Shown: positions 1 to 11,350 of the stretch, piece by piece
Position numbering within the stretch: position 1 is the first letter of the stretch
Layout of the letters: each line of letters opens with the position of its first letter
Assembly: GCA_030737875.1 (NCBI GenBank)
Contig: CM060918.1
Coordinates: 777,350,552-777,414,551 of the forward strand
DNA length: 64,000 nt
Source: Allium sativum
Taxonomy: Eukaryota > Streptophyta > Magnoliopsida > Asparagales > Amaryllidaceae
Direction of reading: 5' to 3'
Program-made: the position numbers and the translations under genes
Notes under the pieces: model-generated
What the model was told of the DNA's origin: nothing
Database searches by the model: none
The model's input: the letters and a program-made list of their open reading frames with translations, nothing else

Positions 1-1128
1 AGGCATAAACGGTGGAAAACCTAGTAGTGGGGATGCAAGACAAAGGGGAGAACTTGCATCATCTTGTGTGTGGGACCCGTTTCAGTCAGAAACCCATATA
101 TATGTACCAAACGAGTACTCCAAACTAGGTCGGAGTCGGGGCACGCTTACTAGGCTGATTGTAAGAGATCCAAAAGTGGGGACGGTGTCCAACAGCGCAT
201 TCCATCAGGGTCATGTGCGTGCATGACTCCGCTTGCTCGGGAAAATAAGACGCTGTGACATCAGTAGATATGATTGTGCATATCCGGAAAATGAAGGGTT
301 GTCACTTTAAGGAGTGATACACCTTATTGTAGGGCCAGCACAGGCCATCTACGGAGTAGGGAGCCAATCAATTAGGGTAGTAATTAGGAGTACACTTAGA
401 CTCCGGTATGTATAGGAGCCCGTTATTATCCATAGGGGTAACTCCGGAACGTTGGGCCGCCTGTTGATTGTATGGGGTGAAAACCTCTCACTGGAAATAC
501 ACCTAAGTCTACCATCTTACAGTTGTTGGGATCATCTCATTCTGGTTATACTAGTATTGGTGCAGAGGAACCATTAGAGAAGCGTATACACTCTATCGTG
601 TTTATCCTATTTACCTTGTCATACCTACCTTTTATGATGTTACATTTCTTATCCACTTTATATGTCTGTCATGATACTTTTACTTATTTATTTTCTAAAA
701 GTAACTGGACTCACCAGACTTTATGTCTGACCCATTTTGTTTCCTCTTCTTTCTCTTTCGTTTCCCCCTCAGGTTCTATGGGAGGGAATACTCAGGCTTG
801 ACCAGGATTCTGCTTTCATCTTGCTATTGTTGCTTAGATGTATTGCTCGATCTCTTATCTACTATGACTTTGTTTTTATTTTGGAATTATGCTTCTTTTA
901 TTTTTGTACTCTTATGTTTTGATTGCAAGACAGAAGTTTTGATGATGTACTGGGTTTATGTATTTTCAGACATATGATGCTTTGAACCACGATGCTTTAT
1001 GATTAATAAAGTTTTTAATTCCGCTGCTATTTTATATCTGTCTTGTAATGTTTCTGTTTACCTATAACGCTTCACCAAACTTAATGCATTCTCTTAATGC
1101 GTGATATTAACGGACGTGGGGTGTCACA
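1..1128 (+). mobile_element. 3' portion of a gypsy LTR (element Z), cut by the window edge
   Basis: The segment aligns by eye with the last 1.1 kb of the LTRs of element A. Shared blocks include the region around 90-160, the 'ACTGGACTCACCAGACTTTATGTCTGACC' type block near 704-735, and the end 'TTAACGGACGTGGGGTGTCACA'-like terminus at 1107-1128. The copy is clearly more diverged from A than the two A LTRs are from each other. No primer binding site follows position 1128, so this is a 3' LTR or a solo LTR rather than a 5' LTR. Small open frames at 523-977 are incidental. Confidence 0.75.
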
Positions 1129-4067
1129 AATATTTATTCCTTGTAATTTGTAGTGTCCCTCTTCCTATATATATTGGATAATTTTTTGAAATTACCACAA
1201 TTAATCCTTAATATTATAATGCTCTAATATCTTTGAACACGAAAAGGTTTTTCCTAGTTTGAAATATAAAACTAGAATATAAATAATAGTAATAATTATA
1301 AATTGGTTTATGAATATGAAACTGTTTGTTTACAATAAAATTCCATTTTGGAAAAGTATTAAAATTTTCTTCAAAAAGGCTAAGGGAAATCCTTCGTCCG
1401 AATTTTGGGGTATTTGATTTCATGAATCGTCCGTTTGTTGTCCGCCAAGTAAGGGGAAAATCCATTTTAATTTATATTACGAATTTCTAGATGAATTATT
1501 TTTGGAATTCGTTCGGTCGATGTGTAGTCGCAGCATCGTTGTTGAGACTATAAATCCTTGGAGCTGGTTCGGGGTTTTGACTGCGATCTTTAAATACCGC
1601 GGTGATGAGGATAATTATTTCTTGATCGCGTTAAATCTTAAAAGAAAATGCGGGACGATTAATATTTTAATCTGGCATAATAAGGTCAAAGTTCAACCTT
1701 TTTCCAAACCCATTTGGTAGTTGATCGTTTAGTGCTATACTAGGACGATCAATTAGTTGATGTGCTTTGGTACAGTTTGGACCTAGGACTCAACCGTAAA
1801 AGTTGCATCAAATTAACTCTTTAACTTTTTTTTCTTTTGTCCTTCCTTCCTCATCTAGCCGAACCACATTCATATCCTTTTTGTCCTTTCCTCGTCTCCT
1901 CATTTTCGCGTTTGTGTGCGCATTAAATCTTGCCTCACTAGTACTCCAAGATCTAATTTCTTCTCTTCGAACATTTCTTGGCCTATAATCCCTAAGTTGC
2001 AATATTCGATCCTACTCTCACCATTGAAGTCTCATCCTTAGGTAGAGGTCAATTGGTTGGATCGGAAGGAGCAAAATGGTCTTACCACTTTCGGGCTAAG
2101 AAAGTTTGGTAAGGCAGTTGGGCTTGCATCGGTCTATTTCTTCGAGATCTTAGAATAGGATTTGTGTTTGTGTTGCATCTGCCTTTTCTATACCTTATTC
2201 GAATAGGTTCTTTCAAATGCGATCGTCTTTTCTGAGATGAAGATTAAACTGCCTTTGGATAGTTTTTCTTAGGGGGATCTCGATGAGATTTTAGGGGCAT
2301 TTGGGTTTTACACGGACTTGTATGGTTTTTGGTTTGACAGGCTTTGGAGATTTTGTAGCAAATTTCTTTTACTTTATGTCGTTTTTTGTGTTTGGGAATA
2401 TATGTTCGAACTTCCCATGCAGACATATGACCCATTTAGTACATCGTTCTATAAATGGGAAGTTATGATTGGATTTGTCTCGTGATGCGTAAATCAATCT
2501 TTTTCTTGATCGGTGGTGTAACCATCATTTAGTGCTGCATCATATCTGGTTCAGTTTGTTATGCTTGTGTGTTGACTCATGGAATTACTTTTTGTAATTT
2601 CACCTATCCACTATGTCTTTAGACAATATTAGGTGAGTTTCAGTGAGAAGCAGTTTTGTGGTAGGTTTTTTTCTCATCATAAATTCTCTCTTAGAAGAGA
2701 TGGTGACGTGGGAATCTCCAAACAACACCAGCCACGTTGGTAACACGAGATTGGGTATTTTTGCTACCATTATATGGTTGATTAAAGATTATAACAATTG
2801 GTTTGAACTCCAGCCGTGGAGCAAGACATCTCGTTGTTTAGGAGTCTTGGAGTTGTTTTGTTGTTATCGGTTTCCAGCATCGGGTTCTTGGCTTTGCGGT
2901 GATTCGTGCTTGTAACGGTTAGTGTTGATTAAATCGCACGACTTAGGTTAATGAGATTTCTATGTTTGGAAATATTTTGTCATTCATGCGTACCTGTTCG
3001 AATGAAATCTCATTTTCGTGTCTAAACTAACAGTTGCCCCAAAGCTGGAAAGAATAGAATTCTGTGTTGGATAAATTTTAGCAAAGGACCGGTTTTGTGT
3101 TGTTTTCATCACAGGTATATAAATAAATAAGTCACCGTTTCTTGTCAAAGATAAAATTTATTTTGGTCATTTTGTGTGATTTCAGTTTTCGCATTTTTTT
3201 GCGTGACTGACTTACCTCTTCACCAACACGTCACTTGAACAGTTTAGGTTTCCGCAAAATACTTTTTTTGAAAGTTTTTGGAAAATGTTGTTTGATTTTT
3301 TTTTTATCATTTTCTAATTTTTATACGAAAGTGAAGAGGTTTTGAAATGAAAATTTCAAAATAAACATGACAATTTTTTAAATGGAAATTTATTTTTATG
3401 ACCAATTTCGATTTTTGGTCACATGAACGGTGTAAGAATGATTTTTGGATGCTTTGTGTGCGCGTTTTAGCTTTGCAGTAGGATCGATGATACGATAAAA
3501 ACATCAATGACAATAAGGAAAAGGCTGTTTTGGCTTTGGAAACGTTGTTTCCATACCCTGTCAACGATGCGCATGAGTTATTAAGTAACTCGTTTTAAGT
3601 TTTAGAGTTTGTTTTAAGCCTCCTTTACAGCCTACAGATGGAATATTTTGGGGTATTTTAGATAACTGAGGTGAAAATTCCACTGTAGAGCCGAATTTGT
3701 AAAAGTTGTGAACAGGAAAAATGTTAAAAATCTTAGATCCAATTTCCTTTTTCCGGCTTAGGAGAATTAAATATGAAACGAGTAGATTGCGTGACGTTTT
3801 GGATGGTAAGGTTTGGATGCAAAATTGGATGCTTCACACTTTTATTCGTAATGGAGTGAAGGTTATGGATGAAAAAGAATTTTTGCATTCATATAGAACT
3901 GCCTGAATATTTAGGATGTTTTGCATCATGTTTTTGAAAGTGTTTTAAAAATTTCAACGCATACATATAGAGGGCCTGATTTAGAATCATCTTGCATGCA
4001 TATTTTATGATTGAAATGCATTAAGTACACCATGCACATTTACACATGGTTGCAAAGTGGATGTACA
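1129..4067. other. Unassigned non-coding AT-rich stretch, probably older repeat sequence or part of element H
   Basis: No convincing gene is visible; the open frames are short and lack recognisable domains. A pyrimidine-rich stretch near 1800-2000, preceded by a possible TATA-like AT-rich area, resembles the transcribed leader of an LTR. The position between LTR Z and element A is where the rest of host element H would be expected, because H resumes right after A at 14377. That assignment is inference from position only. Confidence 0.4.
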
Positions 4068-4072
4068 CAAAT
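4068..4072 (+). repeat. Target site duplication CAAAT, left copy, element A
   Basis: CAAAT directly precedes the LTR start TGTAACACC. The identical 5-mer follows the last LTR base at 14377-14381. Five-base duplications are typical for gypsy integrases. Confidence 0.92.
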
Positions 4073-4351
4073 TGTAACACCCCGTAATTTTAAATATTAA
4101 AATTATCAAATTTAAGAACACTTAATTTTTAGAAGAAAAATTAAGGGAAACGGGTTACGCCATTGAGTTCGTCTCGGAATTCTTCTTGAGATAGAGTCCG
4201 AGTTTGCGTGAATCGGACCCCGTATGAAGAAGTTATGGAGGTTAGAAGATTTCAAGCTTAAGCAGAAATTAAATTAAATAATAATTAAAAATCAGAAAAC
4301 AGATTCGAAATTCAAAATTACGAAAAGCAGCTGAGTGGGAAATTTCCCGCC

Positions 4352-4430
4352 CAGGGGTGTCGACATAGGTGTCGACCCCCAATAGGGGTGTCGACATAGG
4401 TGTCGATCCCCCTGTATGGGTCGACCCCTG
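4352..4430 (+). repeat. GTCGAC-rich GC repeat in 5' LTR of A
   Basis: About two and a half copies of a 27-29 bp unit built from GGGGTGTCGACA and TGTCGACCCC. It contains several self-complementary GTCGAC cores and is GC-rich against an AT-rich background. The same block lies in the 3' LTR at 11271-11350. Confidence 0.85.
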
Positions 4431-5789
4431 CTGACTGTTCTGGACAGTGATGATTTTCCGAGTCGTAGGGCTACGTGGCGACTTTTGATTGGCCTGATGA
4501 CACATTTTCTTGGACTGGATGGTTTGGATGGATACTAGGTTGATCTAAACACTCAAATTAATCCTATACTTCTATATAATCACATCAGACCTAAACCCTA
4601 ATCAAAACTAAATTGATTCTTGAGCCACCATGCTGCTGCATCCCAAACTAATCTAGCCTCCACAATAACAAATCAAATTCAAGGTTAATGATAAAGATCA
4701 AAGCCTACATCAATGGATTAGCTTATCAACTTCAGAAATCAGATACCAGATCTTCTTTTCTTTCTTAATCTCTGTGAGTTCATGTAGCTTTCACAAGATA
4801 ATTAAACTAAAGTTATTAAGATAAGTTGTAAATTGTGATAATATGATTATGCCTATAATGGATCTTATCAAATTTACAAGTTGTCATCTTTCTTGATTCA
4901 TAGCCTATGCTTTTCTGATCAATTCAATCAATTCATGCCTGTTCGTGCTCGTATATTTATGCCTATTTTGATACCAAGATTCTCTTCCCTCTTCCTTTTT
5001 CCTTTTTCTTTTTATGAGTTAGGCTAACTTCGAGCCTAACATATTATGCGAAATCCGTGCACGTATAACGCTTGAATGATGGGGAAAACGTTTGGGAAAT
5101 GTTGAATAACATGTGATTTGTAAAAAGGCATAAATTGATGATGGCTATGGCTTGGGAAAAATTGTATATAATAAGCAAACATGAGACTTGACGTAAATGG
5201 GATTGGATGTAAACTTGTGATAATTTGGTAAGTTCAGTTATTTCTCAGATTTGGAACATGTAATAGAAATCATGACTTGTAATGAATCAAATCTAGAACT
5301 ATGCCTACTTGTAAGATAATCAATTCTGATTCATGCTTGTCCTTTTGTCGAATCTGAATTACCTATGCCTATGAGACTGTTGTGATTGATACAATGGAAC
5401 CTATCATGTTGTACACCAAATTGGTGATTCTTTTATGTTCAATTCTATCGAATTTTTATTCCTATGATGTAACTTTCTCAGTTTAGCCATACTTATTGTT
5501 AATGTACAACATGTCTATTGGAAACGTGATTCTTGAGTTGGGTACACCTTTACATGCCTATTTTGTTCCTTATGTCAATTCTTGTGTTTCCCCTCTATCC
5601 CTCTCTGTTTAATTTTTGGACCTTGTTGTACATGCGATGGAAACGCGGGGAATTGGGTATAACTTAACTAAGCAATTTTGGACATAACAAGTAAATGTGG
5701 CATAACTTGAATTGACCACACTTATGGATAATTTACATATAAATCTAGACTTGGACAGTAAATATGTAAATTGGCTAAAAGATGAATGT

Positions 5790-6000
5790 CTAAGACACGA
5801 GGTTAGACTTGGTTTGCGGTATAAGACTCCCCGGAACCGCCCGGCCTATCCAGCAACCGCAAACGGTAGTCTAATGTGAGAGGTCAAAGGCATAAATTAG
5901 ATGCTTAGACACGAGGTTAAGTCTGTCTTGTGGTGGAAGTCTGCCCAGAACCGCCCGGCATATCCAGCGGCCACAAGTGATCGACTTAATGTGAGAGGTT
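5790..6000 (+). repeat. Tandem pair of two-stem hairpins in 5' LTR of A
   Basis: Two diverged copies of a roughly 100 bp unit, each starting with ACACGAGG and ending with TGTGAGAGG. Copy 1 can pair TTAGACT (5803-5809) with AGTCTAA (5868-5874) and GTTTGCGGT (5812-5820) with ACCGCAAAC (5856-5864). Copy 2 pairs TTAAGTC (5917-5923) with GACTTAA (5983-5989) and CTTGTGG (5927-5933) with CCACAAG (5971-5977). The paired arms differ between copies but stay complementary, while the loop (CCGGAACCGCCCGG core) is conserved. A folded RNA or cruciform under constraint is an inference. Confidence 0.8.
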
Positions 6001-6065
6001 TGTGCATTAATAACTAATTAATGCTAATCAAAGATGAATATGATACCTAAACGAGTTAGGTGGGT

Positions 6066-6362
6066 GGGGTTAAGTTAACATGGATAATAAGACAACTTAA
6101 CCAATATTACATGAACAAAGTGGATAGGGTTAAAGCAAGCTTAACCAATAATACATATGGACTTGATAAGTGGAAGGGTTAAGTAAATCTTGGGTAGGTG
6201 GGTAATATTAGTATATATAGGCCCACAAACTTAATCGTTAAATAAACATGCGTGAATCAATATAAAGGTTAAGTAACATATGAATAGGCGACACTTAACC
6301 AATACAACATGTTAATTAAAACAGATGGATGGGGTTAGGTTAAATTGAGAACACTTAACCGT
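6066..6362 (+). repeat. Array of GGTTAAG...CTTAACC inverted repeats in 5' LTR of A
   Basis: Four hairpins: GGTTAAGTT/AACTTAACC (6068-6076 with 6094-6102), GGTTAA..GC/GC-TTAACC (6128-6146), GGTTAAGT/ACTTAACC (6267-6274 with 6293-6300) and GGTTAA/TTAACC (6338-6343 with 6355-6360). Right arms are followed by related spacers of the AATAnnACAT type. The array recurs in the 3' LTR around 12965-13275. Confidence 0.8.
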
Positions 6363-7464
6363 TATAACTTGTTGATTAGGAAACCCTAGTAACGGGGACC
6401 CATTTCAGCAGTAACCCACACAAATGTATCACGGTACCCTGAACTAGGCAGGGTGGGGCACGATTACTGGGCTGATTATAAGCGGTCAAAATAGCGGCGG
6501 GTGGTGCATCAGTGTAGGTTTTGACGGAGTACGGGCGTACACGTGCACCGGAGTGGAAAAAACAGGCACTAGGCATTAGTAGTCATGCACTGTGCATCTT
6601 GAATTGTGTCGGGTTGCCATCATAGGGATTGATACACCCCATGGTGGGACCAGCACGTGTATCTACAAACAAGCGGGGCCGAATGACATAAGTAATGAAT
6701 ACATACGAGTTAAGGAGCCGATCAATTAAGCGATAAGGGGGTAGTGTGGGGACATCTAGTATTTAGTATGGGCAATTAAGGATTGTATGGGGTGGTTACC
6801 TCTTATTAGATGTTACGCCTGAGGACTACCAATTACAAGATTGGGACCAACTTTCAGTATGGAACTAGTAACGGTGCGATATATTTAGCATTGGTGCAGT
6901 GTAGTAATTACCCTATAGTGATTAGAAGTGCAATCAACGTTTATCTTATTCATCTTGCCTACCTTTTCATGCATGCTTATGTACAGTCATTTCTTACTTT
7001 CCAGTTTATGTTCTTATCCTGTTACTTTAATGATTATATTGTTAAAGTTACTGGACTCACCAGACTAATGTCTGACCTAGTTTGTTTCACCTCTTTTCTT
7101 CCGTTTCCCCCTAGGTTCTCAGGGAGGAAATACTCAAGCTTAGTTCAGATGTCTCTTTCTTCTAGCTTGAATTTCAAATATGTATTGCTTGGCTTTGATT
7201 CTGCTTATGGCATTTTCTGTTGGGGATTATGGCTTTAAAATTTTGTACTCTGAAGGCTTTTGTACAAGACTGATATATGTACTTGGTTTTGTTGTTTTGA
7301 AGGTGTAACCAAACCTATTTCTGTTTCCGCTGCAATAAAGTTATAAAATTTTCAAGTACTACTTTATCCGTCTTGTAATATTCCGTTCTGTTTACTTATA
7401 ACACTCCACGAAACTTAATGCATTCCCTTTGTGAGTGTCATTAACGGACGTGACGTGTTACACT

Positions 7465-7476
7465 TGGTATCAGAGC
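7465..7476 (+). promoter_or_regulatory. Primer binding site of element A (initiator tRNA-Met)
   Basis: TGGTATCAGAGC lies two bases after the 5' LTR end. It is the usual plant LTR-retrotransposon site complementary to the 3' end of initiator methionine tRNA, which primes minus-strand DNA synthesis. Confidence 0.93.
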
Positions 7477-7689
7477 TAAAGGTTACCAGAACAGATAAAA
7501 GATTTTGAAAAACCGTTTTCAAAAGTATTTTTATAAGGAAGTATTTTCAAAAACATGTTTTAAAGAAGGGGTTTTCAAGAGAAAGGTTTGTTATGAAAAA
7601 CATAATCCCCAAAAGCCATATATCTTTCTTTCGATTCTTTGTTTCGAATCTCTTCTTTTTTCCCTTCTTAAGTCTCTTTCCCTACGTGT

Positions 7690-8110
7690 AGATGCTTTCT
7701 CTAAGATATGTAAGGACTTTCGGGCGATGGGCGGAAAACCATTTCATAGGACTAAGACGTTTGTCGAAGCTAGAATTGGCTCAAGGAAGTGGAGGACTCG
7801 TTTGGTATCTTTGAGATAGATGATGGAAGGAAGGTTCAGCTAACTGCTTGGTCGATGAGGGAGTTTAGACTAAGGAGCGAAACCCAAGGATGAGGAATTT
7901 GTTGATATGGCTTTAATCCACGAAGAAGGTAAAGGAGAAAGTGGAAAGAATAATTAACCCTATGACAAAAAGGCGTCTTTATTGTGGTATAACGGGCCAT
8001 GTAATTAAGGACTGTAGGAAGAAGAAGAAGCCTGGTTGTTTTCATTGCGATGAGGCAGGACATATGATTAAAGACTGCCCGAGGAGGCAAGGATAAGGGC
8101 AGAAGACAGG
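7690..8110 (+). pseudogene. gag remnant with zinc knuckles, element A
   Basis: A short capsid fragment (GGKPFHRTKT, about 7728-7757) corresponds to the GGKPFHGTE block in gag of element G. After frame changes, two CCHC-like knuckles follow around 7975-8090 (CGITGHVIKDC and CFHCDEAGHMIKDC), preceded by basic residues. Gag would form the particle and bind RNA. Most of the capsid domain is missing or shifted out of frame and stops follow the second knuckle, so no functional Gag is possible. Confidence 0.75.
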
Positions 8111-8189
8111 ACCTACTTCTGGAGGACAAGTTCATGCTCTCATGGCACGAGGACAGGAGAGAGATAGAAGCGTTTTTGTTGAAAGTTTG

Positions 8190-9299
8190 ATTTTCCTTTT
8201 TGATCATCCTATTCGAACTTTGTTCGACTCTGGCTCTTAGCATTCGTTCATATCTGCTTCGTTAGTTGAAACAATGCACCTAAATACTAGTTTAGTTATG
8301 GATCCCATTATAGTCTCAAATCCTATTGGTGGTTCGGCTCATTTATCTGTGCTTTGTCGAGATTTTAGAGTATCTATCTTGGGCGTTGGGTTTGAATGTA
8401 ACGCCTTCATTCTTGGTTTCACGGGCTATAGCTTGATTCTAGGGATGGATTGGCTAACCAGGCATGGTGCCATCCTAGATTGTGGAAAAAGGGTAGTTAG
8501 ACTGTTGACTCCTTGTGGAAAGACCCTTGATATTTCTTGTGACCCTGGGAGTTCAGTGATGCTTAGCTACCTAGAATCTCTTGACGCATCTATCGACGAT
8601 TTGAAATCTGTTCATGAAGTTTGTGAGTATGATGACGTCTTTGATGAGGTTCGGGGTTTACCCCCGAGGCGCGAGATAGACTTTTGTATATACTTAGTAG
8701 ATAATGCAAAGCCAGTTGCATTACTAGTGCGCCACATGGCTCTGAGAGAGAGAAGGGAACTCAGTAATCATGTGAAAGAGTTGCTTGAGAAAGGGTTCAT
8801 AAGAAGAAGCATTTCGGACTGGGGTGCTCCCGTTGTTTTTGCTACGAAGGCGGATGGTTCACTTAGATTGTGCGTGGACTATGGGGAGCTGAACAAGCTC
8901 ACGAAGAAGAACAGACACCCATTGCCGAGGATAGATGACTTGTTCGATCAATTGGTTGGCGCTTTAGTTTTCTTGCAGTTGGATTTAGCTACAGGATTTC
9001 ATCAGCTAAGGGTGGCTGAGGATAGCATAGATAAGACTGCATTTAGGACTCCCGACGGTTTCTTCGAATGGCTCATCATGCCTTTTGGGTTGACGAATGC
9101 ACCGGCATATTTCGTAGACTTGATGAGTAGGGTGTTTAGGGAGTTTCTAAACAATTTTGTGGTAGTCTTAGTGGATGGTATTTTGGTTTTCTCTAGAAGC
9201 GAGGAAGAGCATGCCATGCATCTTAGGGAAGTCTTAGAGACCCTACGAGCGCATCAACTCAAAGCTAAGTTCTCCAACTGTCATTTTTGGAGGAAATAA
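8190..9299 (+). pseudogene. Protease and reverse transcriptase of element A (inactive)
   Basis: The retroviral-type protease active site FDSGS is followed by an in-frame TAG at 8238-8240 and then HSFIS; the flap-region motif LILGMDWL follows at about 8430-8450. From 8274 the frame stays open for 341 codons into [25 protein letters not shown], the [10 protein letters not shown] block and [12 protein letters not shown] are all present. The catalytic YVDD-type motif reads VDG (about 9172-9180), replacing the second essential aspartate, so polymerase activity should be lost. The fragment ends at a TAA just before the thumb. Confidence 0.9.
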
Positions 9300-9596
9300 G
9301 TGAGGTTCTTAGGACACGTGGTCTCTAAGGAAGGGATAGCAGTGGGCCCTGTGAAGGTGGTGGCAATCCAAGATTGGAAGGTTCCTAGAAAAGCAACGGA
9401 AGCAAGAAGTTTTCGAGGGTTGGCGGGCTACTATAGGAAGCTCGTTAAGGACTTTGCGAAGATATTAGTTGATGTTTTGACTTTGCTACATGGGAGCAAA
9501 CCGTTCACAGTATATACCGGTGCTTGCGGGACAAGGCTTGGAGCAGTTTTCGATACAAGAGGAAAATGTGACATGCAAAAAGCAGTAGGTACATAG
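9300..9596 (+). pseudogene. RT thumb and start of RNase H, element A, deleted
   Basis: The frame continues directly from the preceding stop with [22 protein letters not shown] and a shortened link into RNase H ([13 protein letters not shown]). The first catalytic aspartate of RNase H (TDA in relatives) is glycine here. The rest of RNase H is missing: the sequence jumps within a few bases to the integrase tail, so a pol segment of more than 1 kb has been lost. Confidence 0.85.
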
Positions 9597-9602
9597 TTAT
9601 GT

Positions 9603-10438
9603 TTGAGCATTGCGCATCGTCCACAGACGAATGGACAAACAAAGAGGGTGAATAGAATCCTTGAAGATCTTTTTGAGGTTATGTATCCTAGGTTTTGGAG
9701 GGACATGAGAAGAGCACCTTCCATTTGTGGAGTTCGCTTATTACAACAGTTATTAAGCTAGTATTAGGGTTTTTATGGATGACCGTATCGATCACCAACT
9801 TGTTGGTGGGAGTCTACGGATAAGATTTTGCTTGGACCCGAGCTGATTAGAGAGAAACTTTGGAAAAGATGGACTTGATTCGAAGATGAATGGAGACGGC
9901 ACAGGACCGACAAAAGTCAAACGTTGACAAGAGACGGACCGATCTTGAATCTGATGTTGGAGACATGGTTTTTATCAAAGTGTCGCCATTGAGGAACGTA
10001 GTTTTCTTTGGAGGTGCAGGGAAATTAGCACGAAGGTTTGTAGGACCCTTTCCCATTACAGAGAGGATTGGACAGACGACATACAGAGTGAAGTTGCCGG
10101 AGAAGCTTAGTAGTGTTCATGACGTGTTTCACATGTCGTATTTGCGGAAGTGTTTACATGATACTGCGGAAGTAGTGGAGCCGAGCATGCTTAGAGAAGT
10201 GGAAGCGGAGTGAGATGCCATGATTAAACGAGCTCCTACATGCATCCTTGGTCCGGAGATCAAGAAGTTACGCAACAGAGAGGTCAAGTCAGTTAAAAAC
10301 CAATGGGGAGATGATCAAGGAGATGCGACTTGGGAGACGGAAGACATGATACGTGCATCGTACCCTTTCGTTTTGTGGGGATATGTTCTTAACTTCTCCC
10401 TTTTCTACCGCTTTGTTTATACTTGTTCTATCGTTTAG
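9603..10438 (+). pseudogene. Integrase C-terminal part and chromodomain, element A
   Basis: It starts at the end of the catalytic core (PQTNGQTKRVN, about 9620-9650), where relatives have GQTERVN; the catalytic glutamate is lysine. After frame disruptions the GPF-type DNA-binding module appears (9890-10213: RFVGPFPI, HDVFHMSYLRK). A chromodomain tail follows (10220-10438: KNQWGDDQGDATWET). The chromodomain places A among the plant chromoviruses. The zinc-binding domain and most of the catalytic core are deleted. Confidence 0.85.
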
Positions 10439-10950
10439 TATGTCCTCTCATTTACATCCTCGATCTTTAGATAGGAAAATCCTATGGTTGTAAACATGTA
10501 TTTGAGACGTGTTATGTTTAGTGGATGCAAGTGTTTGCTAGTGGTTGCTCGTGGATGCATTTACACACACATTAGGCACTAGATCGGCTCAGTCACTTTC
10601 ATATTGCATATGCATCTATGTATTTGTATTTGGATTGAAACTTGATGTGTTATCATATGGATGTTGCATTTGTATGAATGTACGGTTGTGCACTCATATA
10701 GAAATAATATGTATAATTAGTATTATTTTGCATACATAATAGACGCATGGCACTATCATGATTTGCATTAAGGAGGTCAATTGATTCAGTAGACCGCCTG
10801 ATTTTGCATTTGGGTAAGGACATATACACACACTATGCATATGTTCATGAAAAGAATTAGAAACCTTTTTAAGGACAATGGATGCCTGTGATTGAATGGT
10901 TGAGTAGACAGATGTTGGATGGTAGGATATACATTCTTCTTGACTTGGAG
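10439..10950 (+). other. 3' untranslated region of element A
   Basis: Non-coding spacer between the chromodomain and the polypurine tract. Short frames (for example 10545-10739) lack domains. I see no gene here. Confidence 0.6.
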
Positions 10951-10984
10951 ATTTCAGCGACGAAATCCTTTAAGGAGGGGAGAA
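10951..10984 (+). promoter_or_regulatory. Polypurine tract and adjacent inverted repeat, element A
   Basis: AAGGAGGGGAGAA directly precedes the 3' LTR (10985) and would prime plus-strand synthesis. ATTTC..GACGAAAT just upstream is a weak copy of the inverted repeat that is much stronger in D and G. Confidence 0.85.
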
Positions 10985-11270
10985 TGTAACACCCCGAAAT
11001 TTTAAATATTAAAATTAACAAATTTAAGAACACTTAATTTTTAGAAGAAGAATTAAGGGAAACTGGTTATGACATTGCGTTCGTCTCAGAATTCTTCTTG
11101 AGATAGAGTCCGAGTTTGCGTGAATCGGACCCCGTATGAAGAAGTTATGGAGGTTAGAAGATTTCAAGCTTAAGCAGAAATTAAATTAAATAATAATTAA
11201 AAATCAGAAAACAGATTCAAAATTCAAAATTCAAAATTCCGAAAAGCAGTTGAGCGGAAAATTTCCCGCT

Positions 11271-11350
11271 TAGGGGTGTCGACATAGGTGTCGACCCCCC
11301 TATAGGGGTGTCGACATAGGTGTCGACCCCCCTGTAGGGGTCGACCCCTG
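11271..11350 (+). repeat. GTCGAC-rich GC repeat in 3' LTR of A
   Basis: Counterpart of 4352-4430, with more regular units (TGTCGACCCC repeated twice, then GGGGTCGACCCC). Confidence 0.85.

Larger units (their letters stand above)
4073..7462 (+). repeat. 5' LTR of element A (3390 bp)
   Basis: It starts TGTAACACCCC and ends GTGTTACA immediately before the primer binding site. It matches 10985-14376 along its whole length with scattered substitutions. It contains a GTCGAC-rich repeat (4352-4430), a tandem pair of imperfect hairpins (5790-6000) and a hairpin array (6066-6362). The open frame at 6810-7238 recurs in the other LTR and in LTR Z but shows no known domain; I treat it as non-coding. Confidence 0.93.

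Noticed and set aside
6810..7238. 142-codon frame near the end of the A 5' LTR, also seen in the 3' LTR and in Z
   Set aside because: It could be a conserved LTR ORF, but copies differ by frame-affecting changes, no domain is visible and it overlaps the expected R/U5 part. Left as non-coding.
7463..7480. tRNA gene fragment
   Set aside because: TGGTATCAGAGC next to LTR ends is the primer binding site, only the complement of the tRNA 3' end; the same applies at 19826, 51784 and 55337.
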